Positions 23,201-31,068 of a DNA stretch of 64,000 nucleotides are shown here, in pieces. Positions within the stretch are counted from its first letter, which is position 1; every line of letters begins with the position of its first letter. The notes under the pieces were generated by a model. The model saw nothing but the letters and a program-made list of their open reading frames with translations. It was not told the origin of the DNA and did no database searches. A program made the position numbers and the translations under genes. Location: positions 1 through 64,000 of the forward strand of contig JABSRT010000003.1 of the NCBI GenBank assembly GCA_013214945.1. Reading direction: 5' to 3'. The DNA is from Gammaproteobacteria bacterium. Its GTDB lineage: Bacteria > Pseudomonadota > Gammaproteobacteria > Enterobacterales > Psychrobiaceae.

Positions 23201-24844
23201 TAACGAACCAGGGTTTAATAAGGCAACTTGTTGAGGTGCTTCCTGAAAAATGTCAGCAACCACTTCGCGAATGCTTTTGATCAATAACTCTGCCGGTACC
23301 AACTTTTGTAATTTTTTTCCTACTTCAGCAGCAATACCAATCCGGTCTTTACCATCAACATTTATCGTATACGCGGCGACTCGGCCTTTACGTACAACTT
23401 CTACTTCATCTTCAACAACACGTTCAATATCTTGCGGGTATAGGTTCTGCCCTCGTATAATGAGCATGTCTTTGAGGCGTCCGGTGACAAACAACTCCTG
23501 ATCGCGTACAAAACCTAAATCACCGGTACGTAACCAAGTACAACCATCTGACTCAACAAACGATTGTGCTGTCGCTTGTGGGTTACGCCAATATCCCCGT
23601 GCAATACTAGGGCCTGTCGCCCAAATTTCCCCAATGGCATTATCATTCAATACTTGCGCACTATTAGGTTCAACAATACGAATAGCATGGCCAGGTTGGC
23701 TAAAGCCACAGCTCATGACCGTGCTTTTAACCGTACTGTCCTGGGTAACCAGTTGGGCTTTATTTTTCGATAAAGCCTCACCATCGAGATGTAATGCTTT
23801 AATTCCTTGATTTCGAACACTACCAGTAACAAACAGTGTTGCTTCGGCCAAACCATAACAAGAAAAGATCTGGCTTTGGTTAAAACCACAGTCTGAAAAC
23901 TTAGCGCTAAAGATATCTAAACTATCTTGTCTAATCGGCTCTGAGCCAGAAAATGCTATTTTCCAACTACTCAAATCTAAACTTTCTAGTTTAGATTCTG
24001 CTATTCGCTCGCTACATAAACGATAGGCAAAATCAGGACCACCACTAATCGTCCCTTTATATTTACTAATAGCTTCTAACCAACGCACTGGGCGCTCAAG
24101 AAAATAACGCGATGACATCAGTACACATAAAACACCACTATAGATCGATTGTAATAAGCAACCAATCAAGCCCATGTCATGATAAAGCGGCAACCAACTA
24201 ACAATAACGTCGTTAGCGCCAATGCCGAAACCTTTACGAATTAACTCTGAATTAACAGTTAAATTATGATGACTAACTTGCACCCCTTTAGGGGTAGAAG
24301 TAGAGCCCGATGTATATTGTAAAAAAGCAATATCGCTGAGCTGTATTTCAGGTGCTTGCCAATTTTCAATATCATTGTTGTCTAACGCGTCCACACATAA
24401 CAATTGGGGGAATACCCCCAGACCTTCACCAAAAGACAATTGCTTGATGACCTGTGAGAGAGGTTCATATAAAAATGTACAGGTGAGTAATACACGAGGT
24501 TTAGCATCAGCAATAATAGACAACAATCGTTCTTGATGTTGTTGGCGAGTTGACTCAGGTGGATATGCGGGTACCGCAATAACCCCAGCATACAAGCAAC
24601 CATAAAAGGCAGCCACATAATCTAAGCCACTTGGAAATAGTAGAATAGCTCTATCACCAGGGTCTGTTTGTTGTTGTAATTTAACCGCTATCGCACGGGC
24701 GCGACGGTCCAATTCGCCATAACTAATCGTTTCATTGTTATGTTCTTCTTTACTGAGAAAACGTAATGCTAATTTATCAGGTTCCGCCATTGCACGTTGT
24801 TGCAATAAATGGACTAAGGTACTTGAGCGTTCAGATTCATTCAT
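11300..24844 (-). CDS. PvdL-like initiation synthetase: FAAL-T-C-A-T-C-A-T-E-C-A-T
   Basis: 4514 residues. Domains: fatty acyl-AMP ligase (1-590; [32 protein letters not shown]), T1 near 631, C1 ([11 protein letters not shown] near 831), A1 (core near 1335), T2 near 1766, C2 ([11 protein letters not shown] near 1960, Glu for the motif Asp), A2 (near 2452), T3 (GGDSILSIQ near 2855), epimerase ([11 protein letters not shown] near 3051, NYLGQFDQS), a DCL-like C3 ([14 protein letters not shown] near 3415), A3 (near 4051, [12 protein letters not shown]), T4 near 4452. This is the domain order of Pseudomonas PvdL. Pocket codes read by eye: A1 DVWHFGRINK (unassigned), A2 DAEGIGAVMK (unassigned, perhaps basic), A3 DIWELTADDK (resembles Dab codes). 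It should start the peptide with a fatty acid and give acyl-X-D-Y-Dab. Confidence 0.95.
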   Translation of the reverse strand: MNESERSSTLVHLLQQRAMAEPDKLALRFLSKEEHNNETISYGELDRRARAIAVKLQQQTDPGDRAILLFPSGLDYVAAFYGCLYAGVIAVPAYPPESTRQQHQERLLSIIADAKPRVLLTCTFLYEPLSQVIKQLSFGEGLGVFPQLLCVDALDNNDIENWQAPEIQLSDIAFLQYTSGSTSTPKGVQVSHHNLTVNSELIRKGFGIGANDVIVSWLPLYHDMGLIGCLLQSIYSGVLCVLMSSRYFLERPVRWLEAISKYKGTISGGPDFAYRLCSERIAESKLESLDLSSWKIAFSGSEPIRQDSLDIFSAKFSDCGFNQSQIFSCYGLAEATLFVTGSVRNQGIKALHLDGEALSKNKAQLVTQDSTVKSTVMSCGFSQPGHAIRIVEPNSAQVLNDNAIGEIWATGPSIARGYWRNPQATAQSFVESDGCTWLRTGDLGFVRDQELFVTGRLKDMLIIRGQNLYPQDIERVVEDEVEVVRKGRVAAYTINVDGKDRIGIAAEVGKKLQKLVPAELLIKSIREVVADIFQEAPQQVALLNPGSLPKTSSGKLQRSACRQGIDDGSIEAYAMFPAQDITAAGNTEQVSELTPELTSTITDDISEIWREALQIDQITPADHFFLAGGNSVLAVQVIAKCRECFNTAIDLRVIFDAPVLAAFVAAIEKIIANPSVATDNTLSMVVQSREQGLPLSSAQSRLWFLWQLEPQSTAYNIPAGLHLKGEINQTALNASFQQLVKRHESLRTRFVEKDGVALQVIEPSLELVIQHRDISLLKAGERKAQAEILREQEAQQIFDLAAGELLQVKLIRLAKTEHLLLITLHHIIADGWSLDLLMAEFTQLYAAACQGQNLSLALAPMTLQYADYASWQRQWLAEDNANQQLNYWTKQLAGELPILQLATDYPRTLINETADTSPQLTSKEQRQSNAARFSFSLDHQLTEKLRSFSQTQDSTLFMLLLAGFQSLLHRYTGQHDIRVGVPSANRQRADIQNIVGFFINTLVLRADVTTRLPFSQLLQQVKSTTLDAQMHQDIPINEVLEALLSNNEQQSNRRNQDESPLFQVMFNHQQRGLNAQCLPGLTAEELSWHSRTAKCDLQLHSEENDQGQLLLSFDYNTELFKPDTIERLSTHFSNLLQHVVQQPDLCIGDIQLLAASEQKRLTRWGEVAVKANKPQTIECLAVSLNKQALLTPHETALQWQGGSFTYEQLNTQANKLAHYLQAQGVKPEVRVAILAQRSPLLMIGLLAIIKAGGAYLPLDPNYPTERLSYMLSDSGAQILLTQDSCFDSELLAELSVNRKLIAMDKLDIDPLPSSAPTVNVHGDNIAYIIYTSGSTGLPKGVGISHAALRDRLQWMKEEYQFDHQAVFLQKAAISFDVSVWECFLPLITGCRLILAAPGEQRDPQRLVALVQEYGVTVLHFVPPMLQLFIEEVQVTNCTSLRYLFSGGEALSVNLRNEILNQLPNVELHNRYGPTETAINVTHWHTKASDEHRSPIGKPLNNVICRVLDEDLMLAPIGVPGELYIGGAGLARGYLSANDTNVNGTNANAINEESDRKTINHGLGRAALTAERFVPDPCSTQRGAKRGARLYRSGDKSRWGINGSLDYLGRVDQQIKLRGFRIDPQEIEAQLLAQTIIKQAVVVVHESKNVPAKANAQLIAYYVLEQENNQATVNSSEHADELKLTLEKILPSYMIPAQFIALTSLPLTVNGKVDHRALPEPNTTLTEHSVYIAPKTALEKQVAAIWQEVMGVARFSLADDFFQCGGHSLLATQIVSRIRLQCNVELPLKVLFEHSQLSAFVAQILQAQQAGRFNKMPAIELIDRSKPVALSSSQQRLWFLWQIDPNSPAYNVSGMARLTGPFYVEHFAAALQALIQRHETLRTTFPSIDGVPVQQVAATSSVQLQQQDFSNLDDDECQQRLQQLADDEAHQPFDLEQGPLLRASLVKVSEQEHVLSLTLHHIVTEGWAMDIFAREIGELYQSFIDNKPSPLKPLAVQYLDYSVWQRQWLASGEGQRQLDYWTNKLGNEHPVLALPSDRPRPAVQSYNGGLYRFAVTDELAEKVRHFNAEHGLTLFMTMTAALSVLLYRYSGQNDLRIGAPIANRIRPESEGLIGAFLNTQVLRCQLDGQMSVETLLSQLRDTVIEGQSHQDLPFEQLVDALQPPRSTAYNPLFQVMCNVQRWNFQQSRELAGMTVDYIVNDAKATKFDLNLEVTDLNDQLACCLTYSCDLFDQARIANMARHWNNLLTAMVNNPGQRIAELALFNNEDQADGALTDEANNLCLSHFNLTQTEADAKQFCLHDLFSQQVQATPNAPALSFAGNTLTYAQLDEKSNQLAWYLREQGIGAEDYVGLALERSLDMVIGLLAILKAGGAYVPLDPEYPIERLQDMITDSGICLLLSHGALFEALGELPKHVKSWCLEQDGPALANYSTAALPSINQPMHQAYLIYTSGSTGKPKGVMVAHGEISMHCQAVIERFDMRSDDCELHFYSINFDAATERLLAPLLCGSHLVLRGQNQWGVEEICQLIRQYNVNTLGLTPSYGSQLAQWLTSRQETLPIRLCITGGEVLTAEHLQRIRGAFQPEYFFNAYGPTETVVMPLASLAPQQLGDQVASVPIGRLVGDRLAYILDTDLALVPQGSVGELYVGGKGLARGYHARKGLTAERFIPNPFTVDQHPDELAGRLYRTGDLVRQGIDGLVEYVGRADYQVKIRGFRIELGEIEAKILAHQSVDETVVLAIDLAGNKQLVAYVSSSNSSEKNTKSQDNELLINQLKLSLKQQLPDYMVPAHWVVLPALPLGPNGKLDRKALPLPDIEQNKQEYIAPSTEQEQLLAVIWAEILAVENIGINDNFFELGGDSILSIQVVSRARQVGLNFSPRDLFQHQSIQALAALCEQQGDDNTAVQYVAEQGLIAGESALTPIQHWFYSLPVPNRDHWNQAVLLQPTQHLDPELLEQVLQQILQHHDALRLVFNQKSASQAQHQTLDGHSGAILQTATVNDIAQSTSQCSDLFDAMQRSLNLQDGPLLRAMLVTEADSNEQQGKQRLLLVIHHLVVDGVSWRIILEDLQRSYQQLASGKKAQFAPKTSAFRDWTERLQRYANSESLTDNLTWWQQQLTRPEQQLTEQLPSDYPVSSASDNSKECDANTITLRLSSKHTEQLLQQAPAAYRTQVNDLLLTALTRTLCRWSEQLSVLVQLEGHGREEIFDDIDLTRTVGWFTSAYPLRLTPSSLKNEQGDSKSTIECLADDIKTIKEQLRAVPHKGISYGVLRYLADDNCQAAMAQLPQAQITFNYLGQFDQSFGNDALFQPSNDPTGVSRDEQAALPNVLSVDSQVYNNELVLRWTYSTKRYNEQTINTLATDYLQQLESLIEHCISDELAASEISRLTPSDFPLAQLAQTQLDALTVPAQNIADIYPLTSMQEGLLLHTLLEPGTGLYYMQDRYRIHSAIDPQRFATAWQGVVARHEALRASFNWNAGEAMLQVIHKPSLIEVDFLDWRQEDPSQHEQRLQAMLKEEREAGFDLLNTPPFQLRLICLGDEEYWFMMSNHHILIDAWCRSILMNDFFEIYTALSEKREAQLAVPPSYRDYIVWLQQQNADGSRQWWQDNLQGFEQATSIASDRPLLREHAGDSGGMVVGDSYTNLDSNDSTRLQELAQRYQLTANTFAQAAWSLVLRRLSGDREVLFGVTVAGRPIEKPEMQRTVGLFINSIPLRVPTPLLDENASVKDWLQQLLAHNLDLREHEYLSLVDIQNCSELPKGAPLFDSLFVFENAPVDSSVLDSARHFNASSDSGRTHTNFPLTAVCYPGDSLGLHISYDQRYFDKTSIDHMLGEFKRLLIALVDNIDQPFAALPLLSDREHQFLVKDCNQAAVTEQTPDTEYQSYVQLFEGQVAATPQRIAASCLSQQWNYHDLNQYANRLSHRILAQGDNTDQPVALLAERGLNLLAMMIGCFKSGSAYLPLDPSHPEQRLLQMMNSSRISILVCDKVCYEQAQTLLPQLSSDNRPVLLLWEDVQQDNHQFPVDASQNVLNPSLNHLNRFNHANSLAYVIYTSGSTGVPKGVMVEQQGMLNNQLSKIPYMQLGENDVIAQTASQCFDISVWQFLTAPLFGGRVDIVPNEISQNPQALLKHIQDQGITVLESVPSLIQGILDEAAQDQALSLQPNLRWLLPTGEAMPPVLAAQWLKSYPNIGLINAYGPAECSDDVAFFNIDLASTASDYLPIGSPTDNNRLYLLDDGLDLVPSGAIAELCVAGMGVGRGYSFDPKRTAQTFIPDVFSDKGERLYRSGDLARRRSDGLLEYVGRIDQQVKIRGYRIELGEIEAQLHQLPEVLEAVVLAKKGANGLFLVGYITACGPSAQASSADLIAQLKQGLAQALPDYMVPLHWQILEQMPRNANGKIDRKALPDIELGQQQSTLYVAPSSELEQTIANIWIDILKVEQVGVNDNFFELGGHSLLATQIASRLQQVLQRNIPLRAMFESSTVAQLAIQIDSLNSIAIDEEKTAWLNDFMTELEDS

Positions 24845-24998
24845 TATATATACTCGCTTACATTCATCACTATTTTGAAGTATTCAACATCATTGAAGTA
24901 AATAAAAATCCATCAGATTCAAGTGTTCGTTATGTCACGCAACTCATAAACTGAAGGGCAAATAAAATTGCTTAATTATTAATACCGATACAGTAGAA

Positions 24999-25022
24999 AC
25001 GGATGAGCTGGATAAATAATTA
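24999..25022 (-). promoter_or_regulatory. Variant iron-starvation promoter of the large NRPS
   Basis: On the minus strand TAATT (25022-25018), 16 bases, CGT (25001-24999), followed by TT as in the other copies. One mismatch to TAAAT. It is 155 bases before the NRPS start, a longer leader than at the other sites. Confidence 0.45.
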
Positions 25023-25187
25023 ATCAATTAGGAAACAAAAAAATGACGAGTATTAAACGGGCTAACAAATGAAATAAAACGCCCTAATAACCATATTTCA
25101 AACGGCATGAGATGGGGTAAATTAAACAAATATAAACAAATATTTTATATCTCATTGATTAATCTGAGATATACAAAATTCGTTGTT

Positions 25188-25206
25188 GATAATAGTTATC
25201 ATTGGT
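25188..25206. promoter_or_regulatory. Fur box upstream of the ECF sigma gene
   Basis: GATAATAGTTATCATTGGT matches the 19-base Fur consensus GATAATGATAATCATTATC at 13 positions, including both inner half-site blocks (GATAAT and ATCATT). It ends 54 bases before the sigma ATG, a usual place for Fur repression. This fits iron control of pvdS-type sigma factors in known siderophore systems. Confidence 0.75.
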
Positions 25207-25260
25207 ATTAGTATACGCGACAGATTCAAGGCATTCATTATTTGAAAAAGGAAGACGCAC

Positions 25261-25776
25261 ATGTTGGAAACGGACACTACTTGCACCTATGAAACCCCTT
25301 TATTACAAGTATATGAGAAGAATATTCTTAATCTCACTAGGTTCGCTGTTCGTCTCACCGGGTGTTACTCATACGCCGAAGATATAGTTCAAGAAACATT
25401 CTTTAGATTGCCTTCTACGCCAAAAGCGACCTCTTCACCGAAGGCACAACTTAGCTATATTTTCCAAATCGTGCGTAATTTATCGATCGATCATCATCGC
25501 AAGCAGACTCTGATCAATAAAACTTTCGTGTTTAAAGAAGCTGATGTCGCAATCGATAAATCATCTCCTGAAGTAATACATAATGACAGCCAAGCGTTGA
25601 GTCAACTAGATGTTGCATTGGCACAATTACCCGCAAGAACCCGTTATGTATTTGAACAACATAGAATCTACGGCGTTGCACAAAAAGATATTGCCCTGGA
25701 ACTTGGCGTTTCCAAGACCTTAGTTAATTTTATGGTGCGTGATGCATTGAGTCATTGTTGTAAATCGATGGGATAA
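25261..25776 (+). CDS. ECF sigma factor, PvdS/FecI iron-starvation type
   Basis: 171 residues, normal for this group. Region 2 is visible around residues 15-75 (AVRLTGCYSYAEDIVQETFF, then LSYIFQIVRNLSIDHHRK), and region 4 around 115-165 (LPARTRYVFEQHRIYGVAQ, KDIALELGVSKTLVNFMVRDA helix-turn-helix). It is transcribed away from the NRPS genes, lies behind a Fur box, and no FecR-like anti-sigma gene follows; a strong terminator comes directly after it. The TAAAT-N16-CGT motifs in the locus are the sequence PvdS recognises, so this is the likely activator of the biosynthesis genes. The assignment to PvdS rather than another FecI-type sigma rests on context. Confidence 0.88.
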   Translation: MLETDTTCTYETPLLQVYEKNILNLTRFAVRLTGCYSYAEDIVQETFFRLPSTPKATSSPKAQLSYIFQIVRNLSIDHHRKQTLINKTFVFKEADVAIDKSSPEVIHNDSQALSQLDVALAQLPARTRYVFEQHRIYGVAQKDIALELGVSKTLVNFMVRDALSHCCKSMG

Positions 25777-25847
25777 CTCCCCATTGGTCTAATTCCCCTT
25801 TGCCCTGGTATAACCAATAAAAATAACAGCAAAGGTCAGACTATAAA

Positions 25848-25880
25848 GCGTATCAGTTAAGAGCTGATGCGCCTTTTTTG
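25848..25880 (+). terminator. Rho-independent terminator of the ECF sigma gene
   Basis: GCGTATCAG pairs with CTGATGCGC across a short loop (one G-T pair), followed by a run of six T. It lies 72 bases after the stop codon. Confidence 0.75.
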
Positions 25881-25960
25881 GTTGCCGCTAAGTCTTTATT
25901 TCAGAATTTAAAACCATTTTATCGATTTGAAAATCGTATTAAATCATCGCTAAAAGGCAT

Positions 25961-25992
25961 AAAAAACCGATGATTGCAATCATCGGTTTTTT
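25961..25992. terminator. Bidirectional terminator between converging genes
   Basis: Perfect stem CCGATGAT / ATCATCGG with A6 on the left and T6 on the right, so it can stop transcription from both the sigma gene and the converging formyltransferase gene. Confidence 0.85.
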
Positions 25993-26009
25993 ATCTCATT
26001 TGCTAAAAA

Positions 26010-26867
26010 TTAGGCTATTTCAGTTTCAAGTTGTTTATTTTTCTCTTTGTTAGCAAGAAATAACAAGCCCTGCTCAATAGCAGGAAATAAACTGAGATTA
26101 AAATTATTCCATCGTAATTCTAAGATAGTATCTTCTGGTTCAATGTCAGTTTTGAGTACATCAACGATCACTTCGCCTGAATCAATCCCATTATCGACAT
26201 AATGGAACGACGCTCCGGTTTTTAATAGAGTGTCCACTGGCGTTGTTTCCATGGTATTCCAATTGATAACTTTTTTACCGCGAGCACCATACAACGAGTC
26301 TAATGTTCCATAGGCGCCACGACGTTCATAAGGCGACTCTAATCTGGTGATCCCGGGATGAATATTGACAACTTTTCGACAAAATAGGCTGCCAGGGCGG
26401 ATCAGCTCATCAAGTATAATAAGCAGGCCATCCAACAGCACGACATCGGCCTTTAATTCAATGAGTTTATCTTGCAAACGCATTTCAAAATCACTTTTCC
26501 CACTAATACGCTGCGGCGCATCCATCGGAAAACGTCGATACGACGACGGCACTGAGTAGGTTATTTCTGCAAGTAGTTTTCCTTGAACCTTTAAATCGAG
26601 AGGATAAAACCAGTTTTTGTCTTGTTGAGGAGAAAATCCATAATCTTGGATCTTTTCACAATCGGTAGCTAAGTTTTCATCGTCGTCAAAAATGATACCT
26701 TCTAAAGAATACTCGTCTCCTAACGACGTTTGATTTAGCGATTCCACTAAATACTCAAGTGGCGACTTCATGTACCGTTGCTGTCCCTTGTAATCAATAT
26801 GCTGCCCTGCTTTGTCTGCAGCAGCATTGCGTAAAGAGCCAATATAAACTAGTTTTCTTTTCGTCAT
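26010..26867 (-). CDS. N5-hydroxyornithine formyltransferase (PvdF-like)
   Basis: 285 residues from the ATG at 26867; a TTG start six codons upstream is possible but unneeded. PvdF uses 10-formyl-tetrahydrofolate to formylate N5-hydroxyornithine for hydroxamate siderophores. Seen: the MTKRKLVYIGS opening, DVVLLDGLLIIL, the formyltransferase core NIHPGITR.ESPYERRGAYG near 170-190 with the catalytic His, and FHYVDNGIDSGEVIVDV, equivalent to the H...D.G motif of GART-type enzymes. Length matches PvdF (about 275). It implies that the peptide contains formyl-hydroxyornithine, although an ornithine hydroxylase is not in this window. An iron-starvation promoter lies 84 bases upstream. Its 5' end is duplicated at 35970-36247. 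Confidence 0.85.
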   Translation of the reverse strand: MTKRKLVYIGSLRNAAADKAGQHIDYKGQQRYMKSPLEYLVESLNQTSLGDEYSLEGIIFDDDENLATDCEKIQDYGFSPQQDKNWFYPLDLKVQGKLLAEITYSVPSSYRRFPMDAPQRISGKSDFEMRLQDKLIELKADVVLLDGLLIILDELIRPGSLFCRKVVNIHPGITRLESPYERRGAYGTLDSLYGARGKKVINWNTMETTPVDTLLKTGASFHYVDNGIDSGEVIVDVLKTDIEPEDTILELRWNNFNLSLFPAIEQGLLFLANKEKNKQLETEIA

Positions 26868-26998
26868 GTCGAATCTACCTATCAATCAATATCGCTGAAA
26901 TCGTACCCCATTTGACGCCTCGGTCATTTATAGGGCTGTTAAAGAAATAAACGAGTTCAAGCGACAATTATTTAGTCTGTATTATCAATTGATAGTAA
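26718..26998. repeat. Direct repeat, left copy (formyltransferase 5' end plus promoter)
   Basis: About 280 bases covering codons 1 to about 50 of the formyltransferase and about 130 bases of its upstream region. The same stretch recurs at 35970-36247 in the same orientation with an estimated 85-90 % identity by eye. The two copies bracket the whole amine-type locus. Confidence 0.9.
26951..26974 (-). promoter_or_regulatory. PvdS-type iron-starvation promoter of the formyltransferase
   Basis: On the minus strand TAAAT (26974-26970), 16 bases, CGT (26953-26951) followed by TT, 84 bases before the ATG. It lies within the duplicated segment and is also intact in the right copy. Confidence 0.72.
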
Positions 26999-27131
26999 AG
27001 TACCAGTGAAAGGCTGGCATCAAGTTATCAGTAATCCAACCCTTACCGATGCCTTAATCATATCGACTAAATGTTTAAATTCAGTAGTATGGCTAATGCA
27101 GCTAACACGATAGTGTATTTAGCGTTGATCA

Positions 27132-27926
27132 TTAACGTGCTCTTTTTAGTGCGTTACGACTAAAATCGCTGTTTTTCAAACCAGTTTTAAAGGCATAGTT
27201 TGTCCATTTCAATTCTGTACTTTTTCCGGTTTGGTGGTTAACCATTACCATGCTATCAGCGCGCCAGAATTTCGATAAATACTGTTTATAACCTACGTAA
27301 CTTAGGTTTTTTAACAGGCTATTTTTTCGATCGTAAAATTCTATTTTCTGGATGCGATGCGCTTGCTTGTCAATCCAGACGATGCGTTTGGTATAACCCG
27401 AATTTTCACCCCGCGGATATTGCTCCACTTTAAATGTCGCCACACTATTAAGCGACTCGTCGCCAACATATTTATAGCTATATTTTTCAACTTCAAAAGA
27501 GCTTAGATCTTCAAAGGCAAACTCTGATCCCATAAATGGGCCTGATTTGTTACGCGAAGATATGCGTTTTACGCGTTTTAAAGCGGGTAAGTATAACCAT
27601 TGATCGTCGTTGGCCTTGGGGTGGGAAAAAGTCAAAAAAGTGGTTCCCTTAACATCTTTTGGTTTGTTGAAAATGATTAGACTTTTATCACCATCGTTAA
27701 GCTGTTCTAATGACTTCATCTTAATTTTCCGAATGCTTTTTTGACCTTGATTATTTCGTAAAATCATTAGCATGTCGGCGGTAGAATCAATCCAGCCTAA
27801 GTCGTTTAGCTTTACTTGTTGCGATATTTCCAGCCCTTTTTCTTCAGCTGTTTGTGCCGCAACAACCTGACTGACTAAGGTCAGTGCAGCGGTGAGAACT
27901 AGGGTCGTTATAGACCTGTTTAACAT
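27132..27926 (-). CDS. LolA-like outer-membrane lipoprotein-sorting protein
   Basis: 264 residues with an N-terminal signal peptide (LVLTAALTLVSQVVAAQTA, cleavage near residue 24). The rest matches the LolA-like family often paired with RND/MMPL exporters: MLMILRNNQGQKSIRKIKMK, FNKPKDVKGTTFLTFSHP, QWLYLPALKRVKRISSRNK, GSEFAFEDLSSFEVEKYSY and FWRADSMVMVNHQTGKST. Such proteins are thought to carry hydrophobic molecules across the periplasm from an inner-membrane RND pump. It is the last gene of the leftward locus, 31 bases after the acetyltransferase, and would be the periplasmic carrier for its lipid product. The specific cargo is inference. Confidence 0.82.
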   Translation of the reverse strand: MLNRSITTLVLTAALTLVSQVVAAQTAEEKGLEISQQVKLNDLGWIDSTADMLMILRNNQGQKSIRKIKMKSLEQLNDGDKSLIIFNKPKDVKGTTFLTFSHPKANDDQWLYLPALKRVKRISSRNKSGPFMGSEFAFEDLSSFEVEKYSYKYVGDESLNSVATFKVEQYPRGENSGYTKRIVWIDKQAHRIQKIEFYDRKNSLLKNLSYVGYKQYLSKFWRADSMVMVNHQTGKSTELKWTNYAFKTGLKNSDFSRNALKRAR

Positions 27927-27957
27927 GTATTTTCTCCATTATTTTGGCTGACCAAAT

Positions 27958-28584
27958 TTATAGGCCACTGCTAACATTCATTATTTTTCGGTTATTTGGT
28001 TCTCTAACCATAGCTGTCAATCGTGGGGCATTTCTACCAAGTTTAATCTCATGAATTATCACAAATCCAAAACGTTGATAAAATAATTCGTTATCCGGAT
28101 TACTATTCTCTAGATATATAGGTAAACCCTGTTGGTCGCATTCTTCAATCATATTAGAAAGCAAGTTACTGCCAACTCCTTTTCCTTGTGCGTTCGGGTT
28201 AACACCAATAAATAACAGGTACATATGTGGTCTTGTGATATGTACTTTATTCATTTGATATAACCCGTTAATCACTTTAGGTAATTGCTTTATTCCTGAA
28301 ACTCTGCAAATAGAGCTAAAAAACCTCAATTGCTTGAAAAGCCCTATGGCCCAGCTTTCTGATGGTACAGGAAGCACTACTCCCTCATATTCAGTTATGT
28401 GATGAACTTTTTTGTATGGTAAAGCCATTACTAGTAATGATTTTTCAAAAAACTCCCGAATAGCATCATCCCTATATAAATCTTGTCTAATAAACCAATT
28501 TACAACAGGATCATCATTGAATGATTTGCATAGTGTTTTAATGATAAATTCACAATCTGATTGTTTAGAGTTTATAATTTCCAT
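27958..28584 (-). CDS. GNAT-family N-acetyltransferase
   Basis: 208 residues. The acetyl-CoA site is visible as LFIGVNPNAQGKGVGSNLL near residues 122-140 (Q-x-x-G-x-G type), followed by LENSNPDNELFYQRFGFVI, the usual beta6-beta7 region of GNAT enzymes. It begins with CEFIIKTLCKSFNDDPVVNW, a common start for the acetyltransferase class found with lipid and antibiotic loci. Lying between an RND pump and its periplasmic partner, it could acylate the amine expected from the aminotransferase-reductase protein. The substrate cannot be read from the sequence. Confidence 0.8.
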   Translation of the reverse strand: MEIINSKQSDCEFIIKTLCKSFNDDPVVNWFIRQDLYRDDAIREFFEKSLLVMALPYKKVHHITEYEGVVLPVPSESWAIGLFKQLRFFSSICRVSGIKQLPKVINGLYQMNKVHITRPHMYLLFIGVNPNAQGKGVGSNLLSNMIEECDQQGLPIYLENSNPDNELFYQRFGFVIIHEIKLGRNAPRLTAMVREPNNRKIMNVSSGL

Positions 28585-28686
28585 TTATTACCTTAAATTT
28601 AATGCATGAGTTGTATTAAAAAAATCAACGTAAGCTGAATAAAAAGTTATCTTATTGAAGATAAATAATAACAAACCAAATATATA

Positions 28687-30975
28687 TTATTTTTCTGTAA
28701 CAATATTTCTCTTATCAAAGTACAGTAAAAATGCGGGCAGCAATAAGAAGTCAACAACCAGCGCGAAAATTATAATGAGTGCAGTTAACAAGCCCATATC
28801 TGAACTTAATCGAAATGACGATGAAAATAGCACCATAAATCCAGAAGATAATACAACAGTAGTAGTCAATAGAGCCTGACCAACTTGTTCGAAGGCAAAC
28901 TTTATTGATGCTTCCGGCAACAAATTCATTGAGTTACGCGCATAGTTATACTTCAATAAAAAATGTACAGTATCGTCAACAATAATGCCTAGAGTCATTG
29001 TGGAAACAACGGATAATGCGAGGTTTATTTCACCTGAATACAGCCCCCATACTCCAAAGCCCATCATGACAGGCAAAAGATTAGGTAATATACTAATACA
29101 TCCCATCTTCCATGACTTCAATGCAAAAACAAGTAACATAGATATTAATAGTAATGCTAAAGGGGTGTTTTTTAACATACTTTTCATATTTAGCTCGCCA
29201 ATATGAGCAAACATTAATGCGGGACTGGCGGCAGTCAACCTTAACCCTTTAGTGTGCTTATTTACCCAACTAATTGCCCTTCCTTCAAATTCGGTAAACT
29301 CTTTACTACCCAAGTTTTTTAATGTAGCAACAATTTTAACGGTCGAACGATCCATATCTATCTGGTTAGTCAGGCCTAATCCGTAAGGTAATGACATTTC
29401 ATATAACAACATATATTGAGCAATTAATTCCTTACTGTCAGGCAGTTGATAGTGGTTTATGTCATCTCCATTCATATTCATATTCAGCTTTTTAAGAATA
29501 TCCGAAATAGTCGAAACACTGTCCACCTCGGGTTGCTCTCTTAACCAAGCACTGAACTTTTCAATTTTACCTAATACTTCAGGATTATTAATACCGTTTG
29601 AAATCCCACTATCAAGAGCAAAATCAATTTGTGACATTCCTGAAATATTGTTCTGTATAAAGTCTGTTGCTTCTCTAAATTCATGGCCTTTTGAAAAGTA
29701 CTTTGTTGTTTGATCGTTTATTTTGTTAAACGACAGTAGGTAGCAAGAAATAACGATGATTACGAGTGTAAGCGGTAATAACTTTCTATGATTTTTAATT
29801 ACCCAAGTTGCAATTCCATTGAAGGTGTTAGGCTGAGTATTAACGGTCTTAATAGGTAGGATAAATAATAATGTAGGGAGTAATGTTATCGAAAAAATGA
29901 AAGCTAACATAACACCTATAGCCGTAATATTCCCTAAATCTTGAAGAACAGGGACCTCAGAAAAGTTTAACGTCAAAAAACCAACTGCCGTTGTCAAACT
30001 TGTAATAAGTATTGGTAAAATATTTAACTTTAAAGAATAGGTAATGGCATCTTTTTTATTACTCCCTTTATTTAGTGCAAACATCATTGACGAGATTAAA
30101 TGAACACAATCAGCGACGACTACAGTCATAATTATTACAGGTGCATTCACTGATGCTGTACTTAAGAAATATCCTAACCAACCCGCTATTCCCATTGTCG
30201 AAACTAGCACGGAAGCAACAATACATGAGGTTGAAAATGTGGCGAATACCGACTTTAAAAGTATGATTAAAAACACCACTATGACAAATGACATTATCGG
30301 TATTAATGTAAAAGTATCTTTTTTAGTTTCTGTTAGAACATAATAATCCATTGCAACAATACCGGCGTGATAAAATTGGGTATCTGGATATTTCAGTTTT
30401 AAATTATCAGTAATAGATCGTACAAAGTTTATCACTTCAAATATTTTATTACTTTTATCTTCATTAGGTATATCAACGGTTATATTGACTAGTGCGACAT
30501 GTCCTTCTTTAGAAACTAACCGGTTTAACAAAATCGGATCGTTGATAGCTATTGCCTTAACGTCTTTCAAAAATTGAGCATTAATATTTGAAAGAGAATA
30601 GACTAAATCACCAACAATCAGATCTTCACCATCAGACTTGGAGTGTTGATAATTAGTGATCGAATCTACTCGATACGAATAAGGTATTTGCCAAGATTCA
30701 TCTGTTAATTCCTTGATAATACCAAGATTATCTTTAGTGAAAATATTTTTATCTTTGGGGGCAAAAACGATAATGATGTTATCATTTACTCCAAAATCCG
30801 TTTGCATTTTTTCATGCTCAATTAGTTTTTGAAAATCATCTTCAAAAAACACTTTATAGTCCCCTCTAAAATACAGATTATTAGCCCCTATTCCTGATAT
30901 CGCTACAAATAGTATTCCTACGAGCAAAACAGAGAAAGGGCGGGAAAATAGCATGTTAGTCCAGTTAATGTTCAA
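28687..30975 (-). CDS. RND/MMPL-family lipid exporter
   Basis: 762 residues with the two-fold layout of MMPL-type RND transporters: TM1 at residues 10-30, a large periplasmic loop, a five-helix bundle at about 225-375 (FTLIPIMSFVIVVFLIILL; VVVADCVHLISSMMFALNK; ITSLTTAVGFLTLNFSEVPV), TM near 395-412, a second loop, and a second bundle at about 615-755 (GIIVDDTVHFLLKYNYA; LTTTVVLSSGFMVLFSSSF). The membrane Asp residues in VVADCVHL and GIIVDDTVH fit proton coupling. HpnN-like and other lipid exporters belong here. It stands 93 bases after the fusion enzyme and is followed by the acetyltransferase and LolA-like genes. It most likely exports the product of this locus. Confidence 0.88.
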   Translation of the reverse strand: MNINWTNMLFSRPFSVLLVGILFVAISGIGANNLYFRGDYKVFFEDDFQKLIEHEKMQTDFGVNDNIIIVFAPKDKNIFTKDNLGIIKELTDESWQIPYSYRVDSITNYQHSKSDGEDLIVGDLVYSLSNINAQFLKDVKAIAINDPILLNRLVSKEGHVALVNITVDIPNEDKSNKIFEVINFVRSITDNLKLKYPDTQFYHAGIVAMDYYVLTETKKDTFTLIPIMSFVIVVFLIILLKSVFATFSTSCIVASVLVSTMGIAGWLGYFLSTASVNAPVIIMTVVVADCVHLISSMMFALNKGSNKKDAITYSLKLNILPILITSLTTAVGFLTLNFSEVPVLQDLGNITAIGVMLAFIFSITLLPTLLFILPIKTVNTQPNTFNGIATWVIKNHRKLLPLTLVIIVISCYLLSFNKINDQTTKYFSKGHEFREATDFIQNNISGMSQIDFALDSGISNGINNPEVLGKIEKFSAWLREQPEVDSVSTISDILKKLNMNMNGDDINHYQLPDSKELIAQYMLLYEMSLPYGLGLTNQIDMDRSTVKIVATLKNLGSKEFTEFEGRAISWVNKHTKGLRLTAASPALMFAHIGELNMKSMLKNTPLALLLISMLLVFALKSWKMGCISILPNLLPVMMGFGVWGLYSGEINLALSVVSTMTLGIIVDDTVHFLLKYNYARNSMNLLPEASIKFAFEQVGQALLTTTVVLSSGFMVLFSSSFRLSSDMGLLTALIIIFALVVDFLLLPAFLLYFDKRNIVTEK

Positions 30976-31068
30976 TGTTCTTGTCCTAAAATAAACACAT
31001 AAAAAGTCGTTGATAAAAACAGCCGTTATTGTCTGATTTTATCAACGATATTTACTCGATAATAATTG

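Larger units (their letters stand above)
24845..25260. promoter_or_regulatory. Divergent control region between the large NRPS and the ECF sigma gene
   Basis: 416 bases, strongly A/T-rich and without a convincing gene. It carries the Fur-type box near the sigma gene and a one-mismatch iron-starvation promoter facing the NRPS, both listed separately. The sigma gene has a good GGAAG site before its ATG. The NRPS start has only a weak Shine-Dalgarno. Confidence 0.7.

Noticed and set aside
26010-26867. Formyltransferase as a purine-pathway PurN/PurU enzyme
   Set aside because: The N-terminal half and the ESPYERRGAYG context fit PvdF better, and the gene carries an iron-starvation promoter inside a siderophore locus.
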